From an uncultured Bacteroides sp. (GTDB taxonomy: Bacteria > Bacteroidota > Bacteroidia > Bacteroidales > Bacteroidaceae), in the NCBI GenBank assembly GCA_949300425.1, contig CASGED010000070.1, positions 1-36,728 on the forward strand: a DNA stretch of 36,728 nucleotides. The letters run 5' to 3'. The translations under genes were made by a program, and so were the position numbers. The notes beneath the pieces are model-generated. The model was not told the DNA's origin. It made no database searches and was given only the letters and a program-made list of their open reading frames with translations. The stretch's first letter is position 1, and each line of letters begins with the position of its first letter. Shown piece after piece: positions 1 to 7,832 of this stretch.

Positions 1-2534
1 ACCCGCTGGGCATCCACACGGGCGAGAGCATCGTCATCGCCCCCAGCCAGACGCTCTCCAACACCGACTATCACAAACTGCGCGAACTGGCCATCCGCAT
101 CATCCGCCACATCGGCATCGTGGGCGAGTGCAACGTGCAGTATGCCTACGACCCGCAGTCGGAGGATTACCGCGTCATTGAGGTGAACGCCCGCCTCAGT
201 CGTTCGTCGGCCTTGGCCAGCAAGGCGACGGGCTATCCCCTGGCCTTCGTGGCTGCGAAGTTGGGCTTGGGCTACGGGCTCTTTGAACTGAAGAACAGCG
301 TCACCAAGACTACATCGGCCTTCTTCGAGCCGGCGCTGGACTACGTGGTATGCAAGATACCCCGTTGGGACCTGGGCAAGTTCCACGGTGTGGATAAGGA
401 ACTCGGCTCCAGCATGAAGTCCGTGGGTGAGGTCATGGCCATAGGGCGTACCTTCGAGGAAGCCATCCAAAAGGGCCTGCGCATGATTGGGCAGGGTATG
501 CACGGCTTTGTGGAGAACAAGGAACTCCGCATCCCCGACCTCGACAAGGCCCTGCGCGAACCGACGGACAAGCGCATCTTCGTCATTTCCAAGGCATTCC
601 GCGCCGGCTATACCGTAGACCAGGTACACGAGCTCACCAAAATAGACCGCTGGTTCCTGGAGAAACTGATGAACATCATGCAGACCTCCAAGGAGCTTCA
701 TGCCTGGGGCGCCAACCACAAGCAACTGATGGATCTGGACGACACCTTATTATATAGGGCGAAACGGCAGGGCTTCACCGACTTCCAGATAGCCCGCGCC
801 ATCGGCATGGAGCAGGACGAGGACATCGAGCAAGCCAGCCTGGAGATACGCCGCCACCGCAAGAGCCGGGGCATCGTGCCTGTGGTGAAGCAGATAGATA
901 CCCTTGCCGCCGAATATCCCGCGCAGACCAACTACCTCTACCTGACGTACAGCGGCACGGAGAATGATGTGCATTACCTGGGCGACCATAAGAGCATCGT
1001 GGTTCTCGGCTCAGGTGCCTACCGCATCGGCTCCTCCGTGGAGTTCGACTGGTGCGGCGTGCAGGCGTTGAACACCATCCGCAAGGAGGGCTACCGCAGC
1101 GTGATGATCAACTACAACCCGGAGACCGTATCGACCGACTACGACATGTGCGACCGTCTTTATTTCGATGAACTGACCTTCGAGCGGGTGATGGACATCC
1201 TCGAACTGGAGAACCCGCACGGGGTCATCGTCTCCACGGGCGGACAAATCCCCAACAACCTCGCCATGCGCCTTGATGCCCAGCGTGTCCCCATCCTGGG
1301 CACCAGTGCCAAGAGCATCGACAATGCCGAAGACCGGGACAAGTTCTCCGCCATGCTGGACCGCATCGGCGTGGACCAGCCCGAGTGGAGCGCGCTGACT
1401 TCGATGGAGGACATCAATGCCTTCGTCTCGAAGGTGGGCTTCCCCGTCTTGGTGCGTCCGTCCTACGTATTGAGCGGCGCGGCGATGAACGTTTGCTCCA
1501 ACCAGGAAGAATTGGAACGCTTCCTCCAGTTGGCCGCCAACGTCAGCCAGAAGCATCCTGTGGTGGTGAGCCAGTTCATCGAGCACGCCAAGGAGGTGGA
1601 GATGGATGCCGTGGCAAAGGACGGCGAAATCATTGCCTACGCCATCTCGGAACACATCGAGTTTGCCGGGGTGCATTCGGGCGATGCCACCATCCAGTTC
1701 CCCCCGCAGAAACTGTATGTGGAGACTGTGCGCCGCATCAAGCGCATCAGCCGTGAGATAGCAAGGGAACTGAATATCTCCGGCCCGTTCAACATCCAGT
1801 TCCTGGCCCGTGACAACGACATCAAGGTCATCGAGTGCAACCTCCGCGCCTCGCGTTCCTTCCCCTTCGTCAGCAAGGTGCTGAAGATTAACCTCATCGA
1901 ACTGGCCACCCAGGTGATGCTGGGCCTCCCCGTGGAGAAGCCGGACAAGAACCTGTTCGACCTCGACTACGTGGGCATCAAGGCTTCGCAATTCTCCTTC
2001 AACCGCTTGCAGAAGGCAGACCCTGTCCTTGGCGTGGATATGGCCTCCACGGGCGAGGTGGGTTGCCTGGGCGACGACACCAACTGCGCCATCCTCAAGG
2101 CGATGCTCTCTGTGGGCTATCGCATCCCGGAACGGAGCGTACTACTGTCTACGGGTGGGCCTAAGCAGAAGGTAGATATGCTCCAAGCCGCCCGCCAACT
2201 GCAGAAGAAGGGCTACAAGCTCTACGCCACGGGCGGCACGGCGAAATTCCTCACGGAGAACGGCGTGGAAAACACCCGCGTCTACTGGCCCAGCGAGGAA
2301 GGACAGCCGCAAGCATTGGATATGCTCCACCGCAAGGAGATAGACATGGTGGTGAACATCCCCAAGAACCTTACCTCCAGCGAGTTGAGCAACGGCTACA
2401 AGATTCGCCGCGCGGCCATCGACCTGAACATCCCGCTGATTACCAACGCCCGCCTGGCCAGTGCCTTCATCAATGCGTTCTGCACGATGTCGGTGGATGA
2501 CTTGCAGATTAAGTCGTGGGCGGAGTATAAATAA
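1..2534 (+). CDS. carB: Carbamoyl-phosphate synthase large subunit, 5'-truncated by window edge
   Basis: Reading frame is open from base 3 to the stop at 2534, giving 843 residues. CarB is usually about 1,070 aa, so roughly 230 N-terminal residues lie outside the window. CarB makes carbamoyl phosphate from bicarbonate, ammonia (from glutamine via CarA) and two ATP for pyrimidine and arginine synthesis. The visible part starts inside the first ATP-grasp domain (GIHTGES, then VIEVNARLSRSSALASKATG). It continues through the oligomerisation domain, the second synthetase half (GSGAYRIGSSVEFDWC, STGGQIPNN, VRPSYVLSGAAM, ECNLRASRSFPFVSK) and a C-terminal MGS-like allosteric domain (LYATGGTAKFL, ITNARLASAF). 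The internal ATG at 120 is not the start. The gene converges on the minus-strand gene at 2717. Whether it belongs to the arginine or the pyrimidine pathway cannot be judged here. Confidence 0.97.
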   Translation, partial: PLGIHTGESIVIAPSQTLSNTDYHKLRELAIRIIRHIGIVGECNVQYAYDPQSEDYRVIEVNARLSRSSALASKATGYPLAFVAAKLGLGYGLFELKNSVTKTTSAFFEPALDYVVCKIPRWDLGKFHGVDKELGSSMKSVGEVMAIGRTFEEAIQKGLRMIGQGMHGFVENKELRIPDLDKALREPTDKRIFVISKAFRAGYTVDQVHELTKIDRWFLEKLMNIMQTSKELHAWGANHKQLMDLDDTLLYRAKRQGFTDFQIARAIGMEQDEDIEQASLEIRRHRKSRGIVPVVKQIDTLAAEYPAQTNYLYLTYSGTENDVHYLGDHKSIVVLGSGAYRIGSSVEFDWCGVQALNTIRKEGYRSVMINYNPETVSTDYDMCDRLYFDELTFERVMDILELENPHGVIVSTGGQIPNNLAMRLDAQRVPILGTSAKSIDNAEDRDKFSAMLDRIGVDQPEWSALTSMEDINAFVSKVGFPVLVRPSYVLSGAAMNVCSNQEELERFLQLAANVSQKHPVVVSQFIEHAKEVEMDAVAKDGEIIAYAISEHIEFAGVHSGDATIQFPPQKLYVETVRRIKRISREIARELNISGPFNIQFLARDNDIKVIECNLRASRSFPFVSKVLKINLIELATQVMLGLPVEKPDKNLFDLDYVGIKASQFSFNRLQKADPVLGVDMASTGEVGCLGDDTNCAILKAMLSVGYRIPERSVLLSTGGPKQKVDMLQAARQLQKKGYKLYATGGTAKFLTENGVENTRVYWPSEEGQPQALDMLHRKEIDMVVNIPKNLTSSELSNGYKIRRAAIDLNIPLITNARLASAFINAFCTMSVDDLQIKSWAEYK

Positions 2535-2544
2535 TGATGTAGCA

Positions 2545-2609
2545 ATATGCTAATGCCCTACAATGTGAAAACGTACTATCCGTAAACGCAGTGCAGGACA
2601 TTAGCATAT
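2545..2609. repeat. 11-bp perfect inverted repeat between converging genes
   Basis: ATATGCTAATG at 2545-2555 is matched by CATTAGCATAT at 2599-2609, with a 43-nt loop. It sits 11 nt after the carB stop, in the 182-nt gap between converging genes. A folded transcript could end transcription from either side, but there is no clear U-tract, so the terminator role is only a guess. Confidence 0.5.
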
Positions 2610-2716
2610 CGGCACACTTTGATTTATGCGTTAATTCACACACATGGCGAGTGTGATGCAGAATGCGACACTTCCTTATTCGGTTTTATCACTTTTATAC
2701 GGAGAATCATTTACGG

Positions 2717-4492
2717 TTACGCAAAGATGTCACTCCGTTGTACATAGGCTATCGGCTCGCCTTTGTTCACTATGCTGCCCTGCTGGGCGCAGACCTCGAC
2801 CACGCGCCCGGTAAAGCCCGTGTAGACAGGTTCATACTCGCCCCAAGGAGTGGAAAGATAGCAGAACACTTGGTCGTGCTGGTACTTGCGGCCTACGAAC
2901 GGAGCAGACGAAGGACCGTCTACCGATACTTCCCACAACACCTGTCCACGGCTGGGAGCCAGAATGGGGTCGGCCTTGGCACGTTTCAGCTTACGGATTT
3001 CTTCCTCGCTCACGGCACCCTTCGTCAGAGCGGCATCTTTGGCGCGCATTAACTCTTCTTCAAAACGTTTCTTGGCCACGCCCGACTTGTAATCGCGGTA
3101 TTGGCGGTCGTGCATAGCCAGCTCGAAGAGTTCTTCATCGTCCTCGCCATAATCCCAACCATTCTCATCCATCTCCTTGCGGTAGGTATCCAATGCATCG
3201 GGATAATTGGCTTGCGGGTCAGCATCGGTAAACTCGTAGCCTTTGGCCTTGGCCAGCTCGATAATTTCCGGAGCCAGGGGACCGGGCAGGCGTCCGCTCT
3301 TGCCTAGAATCATGTCCCACGTGTGGTTGTCTATCATCGTCCACCGTTCTTCACCCTTGACCAGCTGCATGACGTTCATTAGGGCCACATTCTTGACGTA
3401 TTGGCTGAAGGGAGTTACCAAGGGCGGATAGCCCAGTTTGGGCCATACATACTCCACTTCGTCGAAGAGCATCACCAGCAGGTCGTCCAGGCTCATGGAC
3501 GGTTGGTTTTTGCTCTTGAGGATGAGGTTGATACCGGAGTGCACGCCCTTCAAGTCAGCCATCATGGAACCCATCATGCCGCCGGGAAGACCGCACTTTA
3601 GCAGGAGGGATGACATATGCTTGTTCGTAGAATCCATGAAATAGCCGAGGAAGTCATCTATAAACTCTTGCGTCAGGGCACGAGTATGCATGTAGGCTTT
3701 CATGTTGATGTCCGGTACCAGAAAGCCCTTGTCCTTCAGCATGGCTTGCACGGAGATGACATCAGGATGCACCTTCCCCCACGACATCGGTTCCATGGCC
3801 ACGTCAATGATGTCCGCCCCGGCCTCGCATACTTCAAGAATGGAGGCCATGGAGAGACCTGGCCCACTATGTCCATGATACTGGATGAGTATGTCCGGAT
3901 GGCACTCTTTAATGTTTTTGGTCAAGCGTCCCAGCATGCCCGGGCGTCCGATACCCGCCATGTCTTTCAGGCAGATTTCAGGTGCACCCGCCTCCACCAG
4001 CCTGTCGGCGATGGCCGAATAATATTCTACGGTATGTACGGGCGAATAGGTAATGCACAAGGTGGCTTGGGGCGTCATGCCCGCTTCAAGCGCATAGCGG
4101 ATGGAGGGGATGATGTTGCGCGTCTCGTTCAGGCCACAGAAAATACGGGTGATGTCCACGCCTTGCGCATGCTTCACGCGATACATCAGCCGACGCACGT
4201 CGGCCGGCACGGGGTACATGCGCAGGGCGTTCAGACCACGGTCAAGCATGTGCGTCTGTATGCCCGCCTCGTTGAAGGGCTTGGTAAAGGCGCGCACAGC
4301 CTTGTTGGGATTTTCGCCATAGAGCAGGTTGACTTGCTCGAAGGCGCCTCCGTTGGTTTCCACACGGGCAAAACAACCCATGTCTATAATGGACGGGGCT
4401 ACCCGTACTAATTGGTCAACGCGCGGCTGATACTTGCCGGACGATTGCCACATGTCTCGATAGACGAGGCTGAACTTGATTTCCTTTTTCAT
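2717..4492 (-). CDS. Pyruvate carboxylase subunit B / oxaloacetate decarboxylase alpha-like protein lacking the biotin lysine
   Basis: The 591-aa protein has a carboxyltransferase TIM-barrel followed by the PYC/OADA conserved region and a C-terminal biotinyl-like domain. YRDMWQS near residue 11 corresponds to the usual RDxHQS metal-binding motif. LKDMAG at 175-180 supplies the lysine that is normally carbamylated, and YHGHSG at 205-210 supplies the metal histidines. The family moves carboxyl groups between biotin and pyruvate/oxaloacetate. The C-terminal domain (about 510-591) aligns with biotinyl domains but reads STPWGEYEPV where EAMKM is expected, so the biotin-accepting lysine is missing. 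It may use biotin carried by another protein, or have another role. The start at 4492 is a plain ATG; upstream is a 222-nt region shared with the divergent AraC gene. Family membership is solid, exact reaction uncertain. Confidence 0.85.
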   Translation of the reverse strand: MKKEIKFSLVYRDMWQSSGKYQPRVDQLVRVAPSIIDMGCFARVETNGGAFEQVNLLYGENPNKAVRAFTKPFNEAGIQTHMLDRGLNALRMYPVPADVRRLMYRVKHAQGVDITRIFCGLNETRNIIPSIRYALEAGMTPQATLCITYSPVHTVEYYSAIADRLVEAGAPEICLKDMAGIGRPGMLGRLTKNIKECHPDILIQYHGHSGPGLSMASILEVCEAGADIIDVAMEPMSWGKVHPDVISVQAMLKDKGFLVPDINMKAYMHTRALTQEFIDDFLGYFMDSTNKHMSSLLLKCGLPGGMMGSMMADLKGVHSGINLILKSKNQPSMSLDDLLVMLFDEVEYVWPKLGYPPLVTPFSQYVKNVALMNVMQLVKGEERWTMIDNHTWDMILGKSGRLPGPLAPEIIELAKAKGYEFTDADPQANYPDALDTYRKEMDENGWDYGEDDEELFELAMHDRQYRDYKSGVAKKRFEEELMRAKDAALTKGAVSEEEIRKLKRAKADPILAPSRGQVLWEVSVDGPSSAPFVGRKYQHDQVFCYLSTPWGEYEPVYTGFTGRVVEVCAQQGSIVNKGEPIAYVQRSDIFA

Positions 4493-4548
4493 AGCATCTA
4501 AAAAAGATAAGAATTCGTTTCTAAAAATCTGTTATAATTAAAGCTTTA

Positions 4549-4556
4549 CAAATATA
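4549..4556 (-). promoter_or_regulatory. Probable -7 box for the carboxyltransferase gene
   Basis: The minus strand reads TATATTTG, an exact match to the Bacteroides -7 consensus TAnnTTTG, about 57 nt upstream of the ATG at 4492. No good -33 TTTG is seen at the usual distance, so this rests on the -7 box alone. Confidence 0.45.
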
Positions 4557-4637
4557 AAGTTTTCTTTTTAATATACTGGTATATTCTTGCGAAAAATATT
4601 CATGGGACTTTATATGTTATATATCATATAAAAATCT

Positions 4638-4645
4638 TATCTTTG
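4638..4645 (+). promoter_or_regulatory. Probable -7 box for the AraC-family gene
   Basis: TATCTTTG matches the Bacteroides -7 consensus TAnnTTTG and lies 69 nt before the ATG at 4715. A weak TGTT at 4615-4618 occupies the -33 position. It is divergent from the box at 4549-4556, so one intergenic region would serve both genes. Confidence 0.5.
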
Positions 4646-4714
4646 CGAAAAGAATTAGAATTTATGAATGATAAATTAGCGATTCTTACTTTGTCGTATA
4701 GAACTATATAAATT

Positions 4715-5548
4715 ATGGACTTCCCTCACGTAGACCTTCCAGTCGATATCATCGCCTGGACAAACGTTACCGGAGATATTCTGAACGTGTACAAGCAATC
4801 CTGTCGGCTCAAGGCTTGCATCTTTGCCCTTTGCATCGAAGGCTCCCTCAAGGTGAGCATCAACCTGATGGATACGGAGGTGAAACAAGGAGACTTTATC
4901 ACCCTCTTACCCGGTAGCCTTATCCAATTCTACGGGATGAAAGGAAAGGTCCGCTTAGGCTTCGTGGGCTTCTCGGAGAATTGCCATTCGGGAGCCAGCC
5001 TTATCCCGCCCACGGCCAGCCTTTATCCAAATTTGGCAGAGACACCCGTAGTACACGTCAACGAAATCATCGCATCCTATTTGGAAGATTACTTCACTCT
5101 GCTGGGGCGCATCACAACTGGTCCTTACCCGCCCGACACCAACATGGCGCGAAACATTCTGAACAACCTACTATACATCGTCAACCGCATATACACCCGC
5201 CTTCAGCTCGGTTCTGACCGTGCACGAAACCGTAAGGAAGAAATCTGCCATCGTTTGGTGCAACTCATATTTGAGCACTATGCCCACGAGCGTCGGGCAC
5301 AATTCTATGCAGACAAGATGGGGCTATCATTACAACACTTGAGTACCACCGTGAAACAGGTAACCGGACGCAACATATTGGATCTTATCGCCCATGTGGT
5401 AATGGTAGATGTGAAGGCAAAACTAAAATCCACGAATATGACTATCCAAGAAATTGCTTACTCACTCAACTTCCCGAATGCTTCCTTCTTTGGCAAATAC
5501 TTCAAGCGCCACATGGGCATGACACCGCAAGAATACAGGAACAGTTAG
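4715..5548 (+). CDS. AraC-family transcriptional regulator
   Basis: The 277-aa protein has a C-terminal AraC/XylS double helix-turn-helix (about 175-277). The first helix-turn-helix lies around YADKMGLSLQHLSTTVKQVTG. The second ends in the typical tail IQEIAYSLNFPNASFFGKYFKRHMGMTPQEYR. The N-terminal 165 residues look like a cupin-type sensing domain (EVKQGDFITLLPGSLIQF). Such proteins bind DNA and switch genes on in response to a ligand or redox cue. No transmembrane segment is seen, so it is cytoplasmic. It is divergent from the carboxyltransferase gene and upstream of the DUF3298 gene, either of which could be a target. Ligand and target are unknown. Confidence 0.92.
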   Translation: MDFPHVDLPVDIIAWTNVTGDILNVYKQSCRLKACIFALCIEGSLKVSINLMDTEVKQGDFITLLPGSLIQFYGMKGKVRLGFVGFSENCHSGASLIPPTASLYPNLAETPVVHVNEIIASYLEDYFTLLGRITTGPYPPDTNMARNILNNLLYIVNRIYTRLQLGSDRARNRKEEICHRLVQLIFEHYAHERRAQFYADKMGLSLQHLSTTVKQVTGRNILDLIAHVVMVDVKAKLKSTNMTIQEIAYSLNFPNASFFGKYFKRHMGMTPQEYRNS

Positions 5549-5576
5549 CCAGTTAGTCACTAAAAAATCCTCTCTT

Positions 5577-5611
5577 TTTGCATGAAGTTCGAACAATAAA
5601 CCTTATATTTG
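5577..5611 (+). promoter_or_regulatory. Probable Bacteroides-type promoter for the DUF3298 lipoprotein gene
   Basis: TTTG at 5577-5580 and TATATTTG at 5604-5611 resemble the -33 TTTG and -7 TAnnTTTG boxes. The 23-nt spacer is longer than the usual 19-21. The -7 box is exact and lies 48 nt before the ATG at 5660. Confidence 0.55.
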
Positions 5612-5659
5612 TAGGAAATGAAATAATAATAATTTGTTGCTATTTAACAAAAACGCCTT

Positions 5660-6505
5660 ATGAAAAAGCAAAATGCCAGCTTGCTCGCTCTTCTGCTTGC
5701 AGCAAGTACTTTTTTCTTTGCTTGCACCGACAAAGTGAAAAACGACATCGGCGCTTTGAAATTCGATAGTCTGCAGGTGAACCGCACCGAACACCTCTTC
5801 GGCGATACCGCAAAACCGGCATGCAACATCGTCATGAACGTGACCTATGTAAGCCAGTCTGCTGACTCGGTGCTGAAAGATAGCCTCAATACTTTCATAT
5901 TGGCTCTGTGCCTGGGAGATAAGTACATGAATCAGACTCCCGCTCAAGCCGTAGACTTGTATGCTGAACAATACATCCGGGATTACCGGAGAGATTTGGA
6001 GCCGATGTACGCCAAAGAAAGTCAAAAAGGGGAAGAATACGCAGGCGCTTGGTATTCTTATTATAAAGGTATAGAAGGCCACGTGCAATACTATCACGGA
6101 AGGTTATTTGTGTACCGTATAGACTTCAATGAATATACCGGCGGGGCACATGGCATCTACATGGCCTCGTTCTTCAACATGGACATGGAGACGCTGACCT
6201 CTATCCGCTTGGCCGACCTCTTTGTACCTGATTATGAACTGCCCTTGACGGACTTGCTTTGGAATCAGCTGATGGCTGATAATAACGTGGCTACACACGA
6301 GGAATTGGAAGACTTGGGCTACACCAGCACGGGAGATTTGACACCAACAGAAAACTTCTACTTAAGCGAAGAGGGCATCACCTTCTATTACAATGTGTAC
6401 GAGATTGCTCCCTACGTCATGGGGCCAGTGAAAATCACCTTGCCCTTCGACGCCGTACGCCATCTGTTGAACGATAATAAATTGATAGCGAACATTGAAC
6501 ATTGA
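5660..6505 (+). CDS. DUF3298/RsiV-like lipoprotein
   Basis: The 281-aa protein begins with a lipoprotein signal peptide (MKKQNASLLALLLAAS, lipobox FFAC, Cys22), so it should be anchored in an envelope membrane facing the periplasm. The body matches the DUF4163/DUF3298 pattern of RsiV-like proteins. Key stretches are EYTGGAHGIYMASFFNMDMET in the middle and a C-terminal segment with YNVYEIAPYVMGPVKITLPFDAVRHLL. In Bacillus RsiV this region binds lysozyme, but many Bacteroidales homologues are uncharacterised and no sigma factor lies nearby. Its stop is 14 nt before the rsmG start, so the two are probably co-transcribed. The molecular role is unknown. Confidence 0.8.
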   Translation: MKKQNASLLALLLAASTFFFACTDKVKNDIGALKFDSLQVNRTEHLFGDTAKPACNIVMNVTYVSQSADSVLKDSLNTFILALCLGDKYMNQTPAQAVDLYAEQYIRDYRRDLEPMYAKESQKGEEYAGAWYSYYKGIEGHVQYYHGRLFVYRIDFNEYTGGAHGIYMASFFNMDMETLTSIRLADLFVPDYELPLTDLLWNQLMADNNVATHEELEDLGYTSTGDLTPTENFYLSEEGITFYYNVYEIAPYVMGPVKITLPFDAVRHLLNDNKLIANIEH

Positions 6506-6519
6506 CATTCTTTCGCAAA

Positions 6520-7140
6520 ATGGACATCATCACGAAATATTTCCCCGACCTTAGCGAAACTCAGCTACGCCAGTTCGCAGCCTTGGGTGACCTCTACACG
6601 GAATGGAACGCCAAGATAAACGTCATCTCACGCAAGGACATCGGGAACCTGTACGAACACCACGTGCTCCACTCACTGGGCATAGCACAGGTCATCCGTT
6701 TCGAACCCGACACAAAGGTGATGGACCTGGGCACCGGAGGAGGTTTCCCCGGCATACCTTTGGCTATCCTTTTCCCCGACACGCATTTTCACTTAGTGGA
6801 CAGCATCGGGAAGAAAGTGCGTGTAGCCACAGAAGTAGCATCCGCCATCGGATTGGAAAACGTGACATCCAGCCACGCACGGGCCGAGGAGATAAAGACA
6901 AAGTATGACTTCGTAGTGAGCCGGGCCGTAATGCCTTTGCCCGACCTGATGAAGATAGTACGCAAGAATATCTCCCCCACTCCACACAATGCCTTACCCA
7001 ACGGTTTGCTTTGCCTGAAGGGCGGAGAATTGGGAAGCGAAATAGCTCCTTTCAAGAAAAAGGCCATGGAGTGGAATCTGAGCGATTATTTCGAGGAAGA
7101 ATATTTCAAGACCAAAAAGGTAGTATTCGTAGCGGTATAA
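6520..7140 (+). CDS. rsmG: 16S rRNA (guanine-527-N7)-methyltransferase RsmG
   Basis: The 206-aa protein (starting MDIITKYFPDL) is a class I SAM-dependent methyltransferase that adds the m7G527 mark to 16S rRNA. The SAM-binding loop is DLGTGGGFPGIPLA at 69-82. The RsmG-typical NVISRKD at 34-40, HHVLHSL at 47-53 and VVSRAV at 132-137 are all present. Length matches the family. A TTG codon at 6502 would add six residues and overlap the upstream stop; the ATG at 6520 is preferred because it begins the conserved sequence. It is followed after 17 nt by the MBL-fold gene. Loss of RsmG gives low-level streptomycin resistance in other bacteria. Confidence 0.95.
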   Translation: MDIITKYFPDLSETQLRQFAALGDLYTEWNAKINVISRKDIGNLYEHHVLHSLGIAQVIRFEPDTKVMDLGTGGGFPGIPLAILFPDTHFHLVDSIGKKVRVATEVASAIGLENVTSSHARAEEIKTKYDFVVSRAVMPLPDLMKIVRKNISPTPHNALPNGLLCLKGGELGSEIAPFKKKAMEWNLSDYFEEEYFKTKKVVFVAV

Positions 7141-7157
7141 AAACATATACATACACC

Positions 7158-7805
7158 ATGAAAATTAAAAGATTTGAGTTCAACATGTTTCCCGTCAACT
7201 GCTATGTGTTGTGGGACGAAACACATGAGGCGGTCGTCATAGACCCCGGTTGCTATTTCGAGGAAGAAAGGCAACAACTCAAGGGATTTATCAATGACTT
7301 CAACCTCCAAGTGAAGCATTTATTGAATACCCACCTGCATTTAGACCATATTTTTGGCAATCCGTTCATGTTGAAAGAGTTTGGGCTAAAAGCCGAAGCC
7401 AACCAGGCGGACGAGTTTTGGATAGAGGAAGCCCCCAAACAGAGCCGTATCTTCGGTTCTCAACTGAAAGAGCAACCTGTACCTTTGGGCGGATACTTGC
7501 ACGATGGGGACATCGTGACCTTCGGGCATACGCACCTGGAATGTATTCACGTGCCCGGCCACTCACCCGGCAGCCTGGTATTCTATTGTGCGGCTGACCA
7601 TTGCATGTTTTCGGGCGATGTTCTCTTCCAAGGAAGCATCGGTCGGGCGGACTTGACCGGAGGCAATTTTGACGAACTGATAGAAGGCATCTGTAGCCGC
7701 TTGTTCATCCTTCCCAACGATACCGTGGTTTATCCCGGCCATGGGGCGCCTACGACTATCGGCACCGAGAAGGCGGAGAACCCTTTCTTTAGGAATTCAC
7801 ATTAG
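7158..7805 (+). CDS. MBL-fold hydrolase, glyoxalase II-like
   Basis: The 215-aa protein is a metallo-beta-lactamase-fold hydrolase of the YcbL/glyoxalase II-like group. The metal motif THLHLDH (H59, H61, D63, H64) is complete, as are H135 in GHSPGSL, D154 in SGDVLF and H195 in YPGHG. It lacks the extra C-terminal helical domain of classic glyoxalase II, which fits the short YcbL type. The likely chemistry is hydrolysis of a thioester or similar bond at a binuclear metal site; the natural substrate is unknown. The start at 7158 is chosen because MKIKRFEFNMFPVNCYV is the conserved N terminus; the open frame extends upstream into rsmG without support. It lies 17 nt after rsmG and 27 nt before gcvP. 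Confidence 0.9.
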   Translation: MKIKRFEFNMFPVNCYVLWDETHEAVVIDPGCYFEEERQQLKGFINDFNLQVKHLLNTHLHLDHIFGNPFMLKEFGLKAEANQADEFWIEEAPKQSRIFGSQLKEQPVPLGGYLHDGDIVTFGHTHLECIHVPGHSPGSLVFYCAADHCMFSGDVLFQGSIGRADLTGGNFDELIEGICSRLFILPNDTVVYPGHGAPTTIGTEKAENPFFRNSH

Positions 7806-7832
7806 TATATTAGCACTTTAAATTTTCAAGAT

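Noticed and set aside
1011-1991. 326-aa frame on the minus strand inside carB
   Set aside because: It is the mirror of a real gene, His/Asp/Val-rich with no family, and carB is unambiguous on the other strand.
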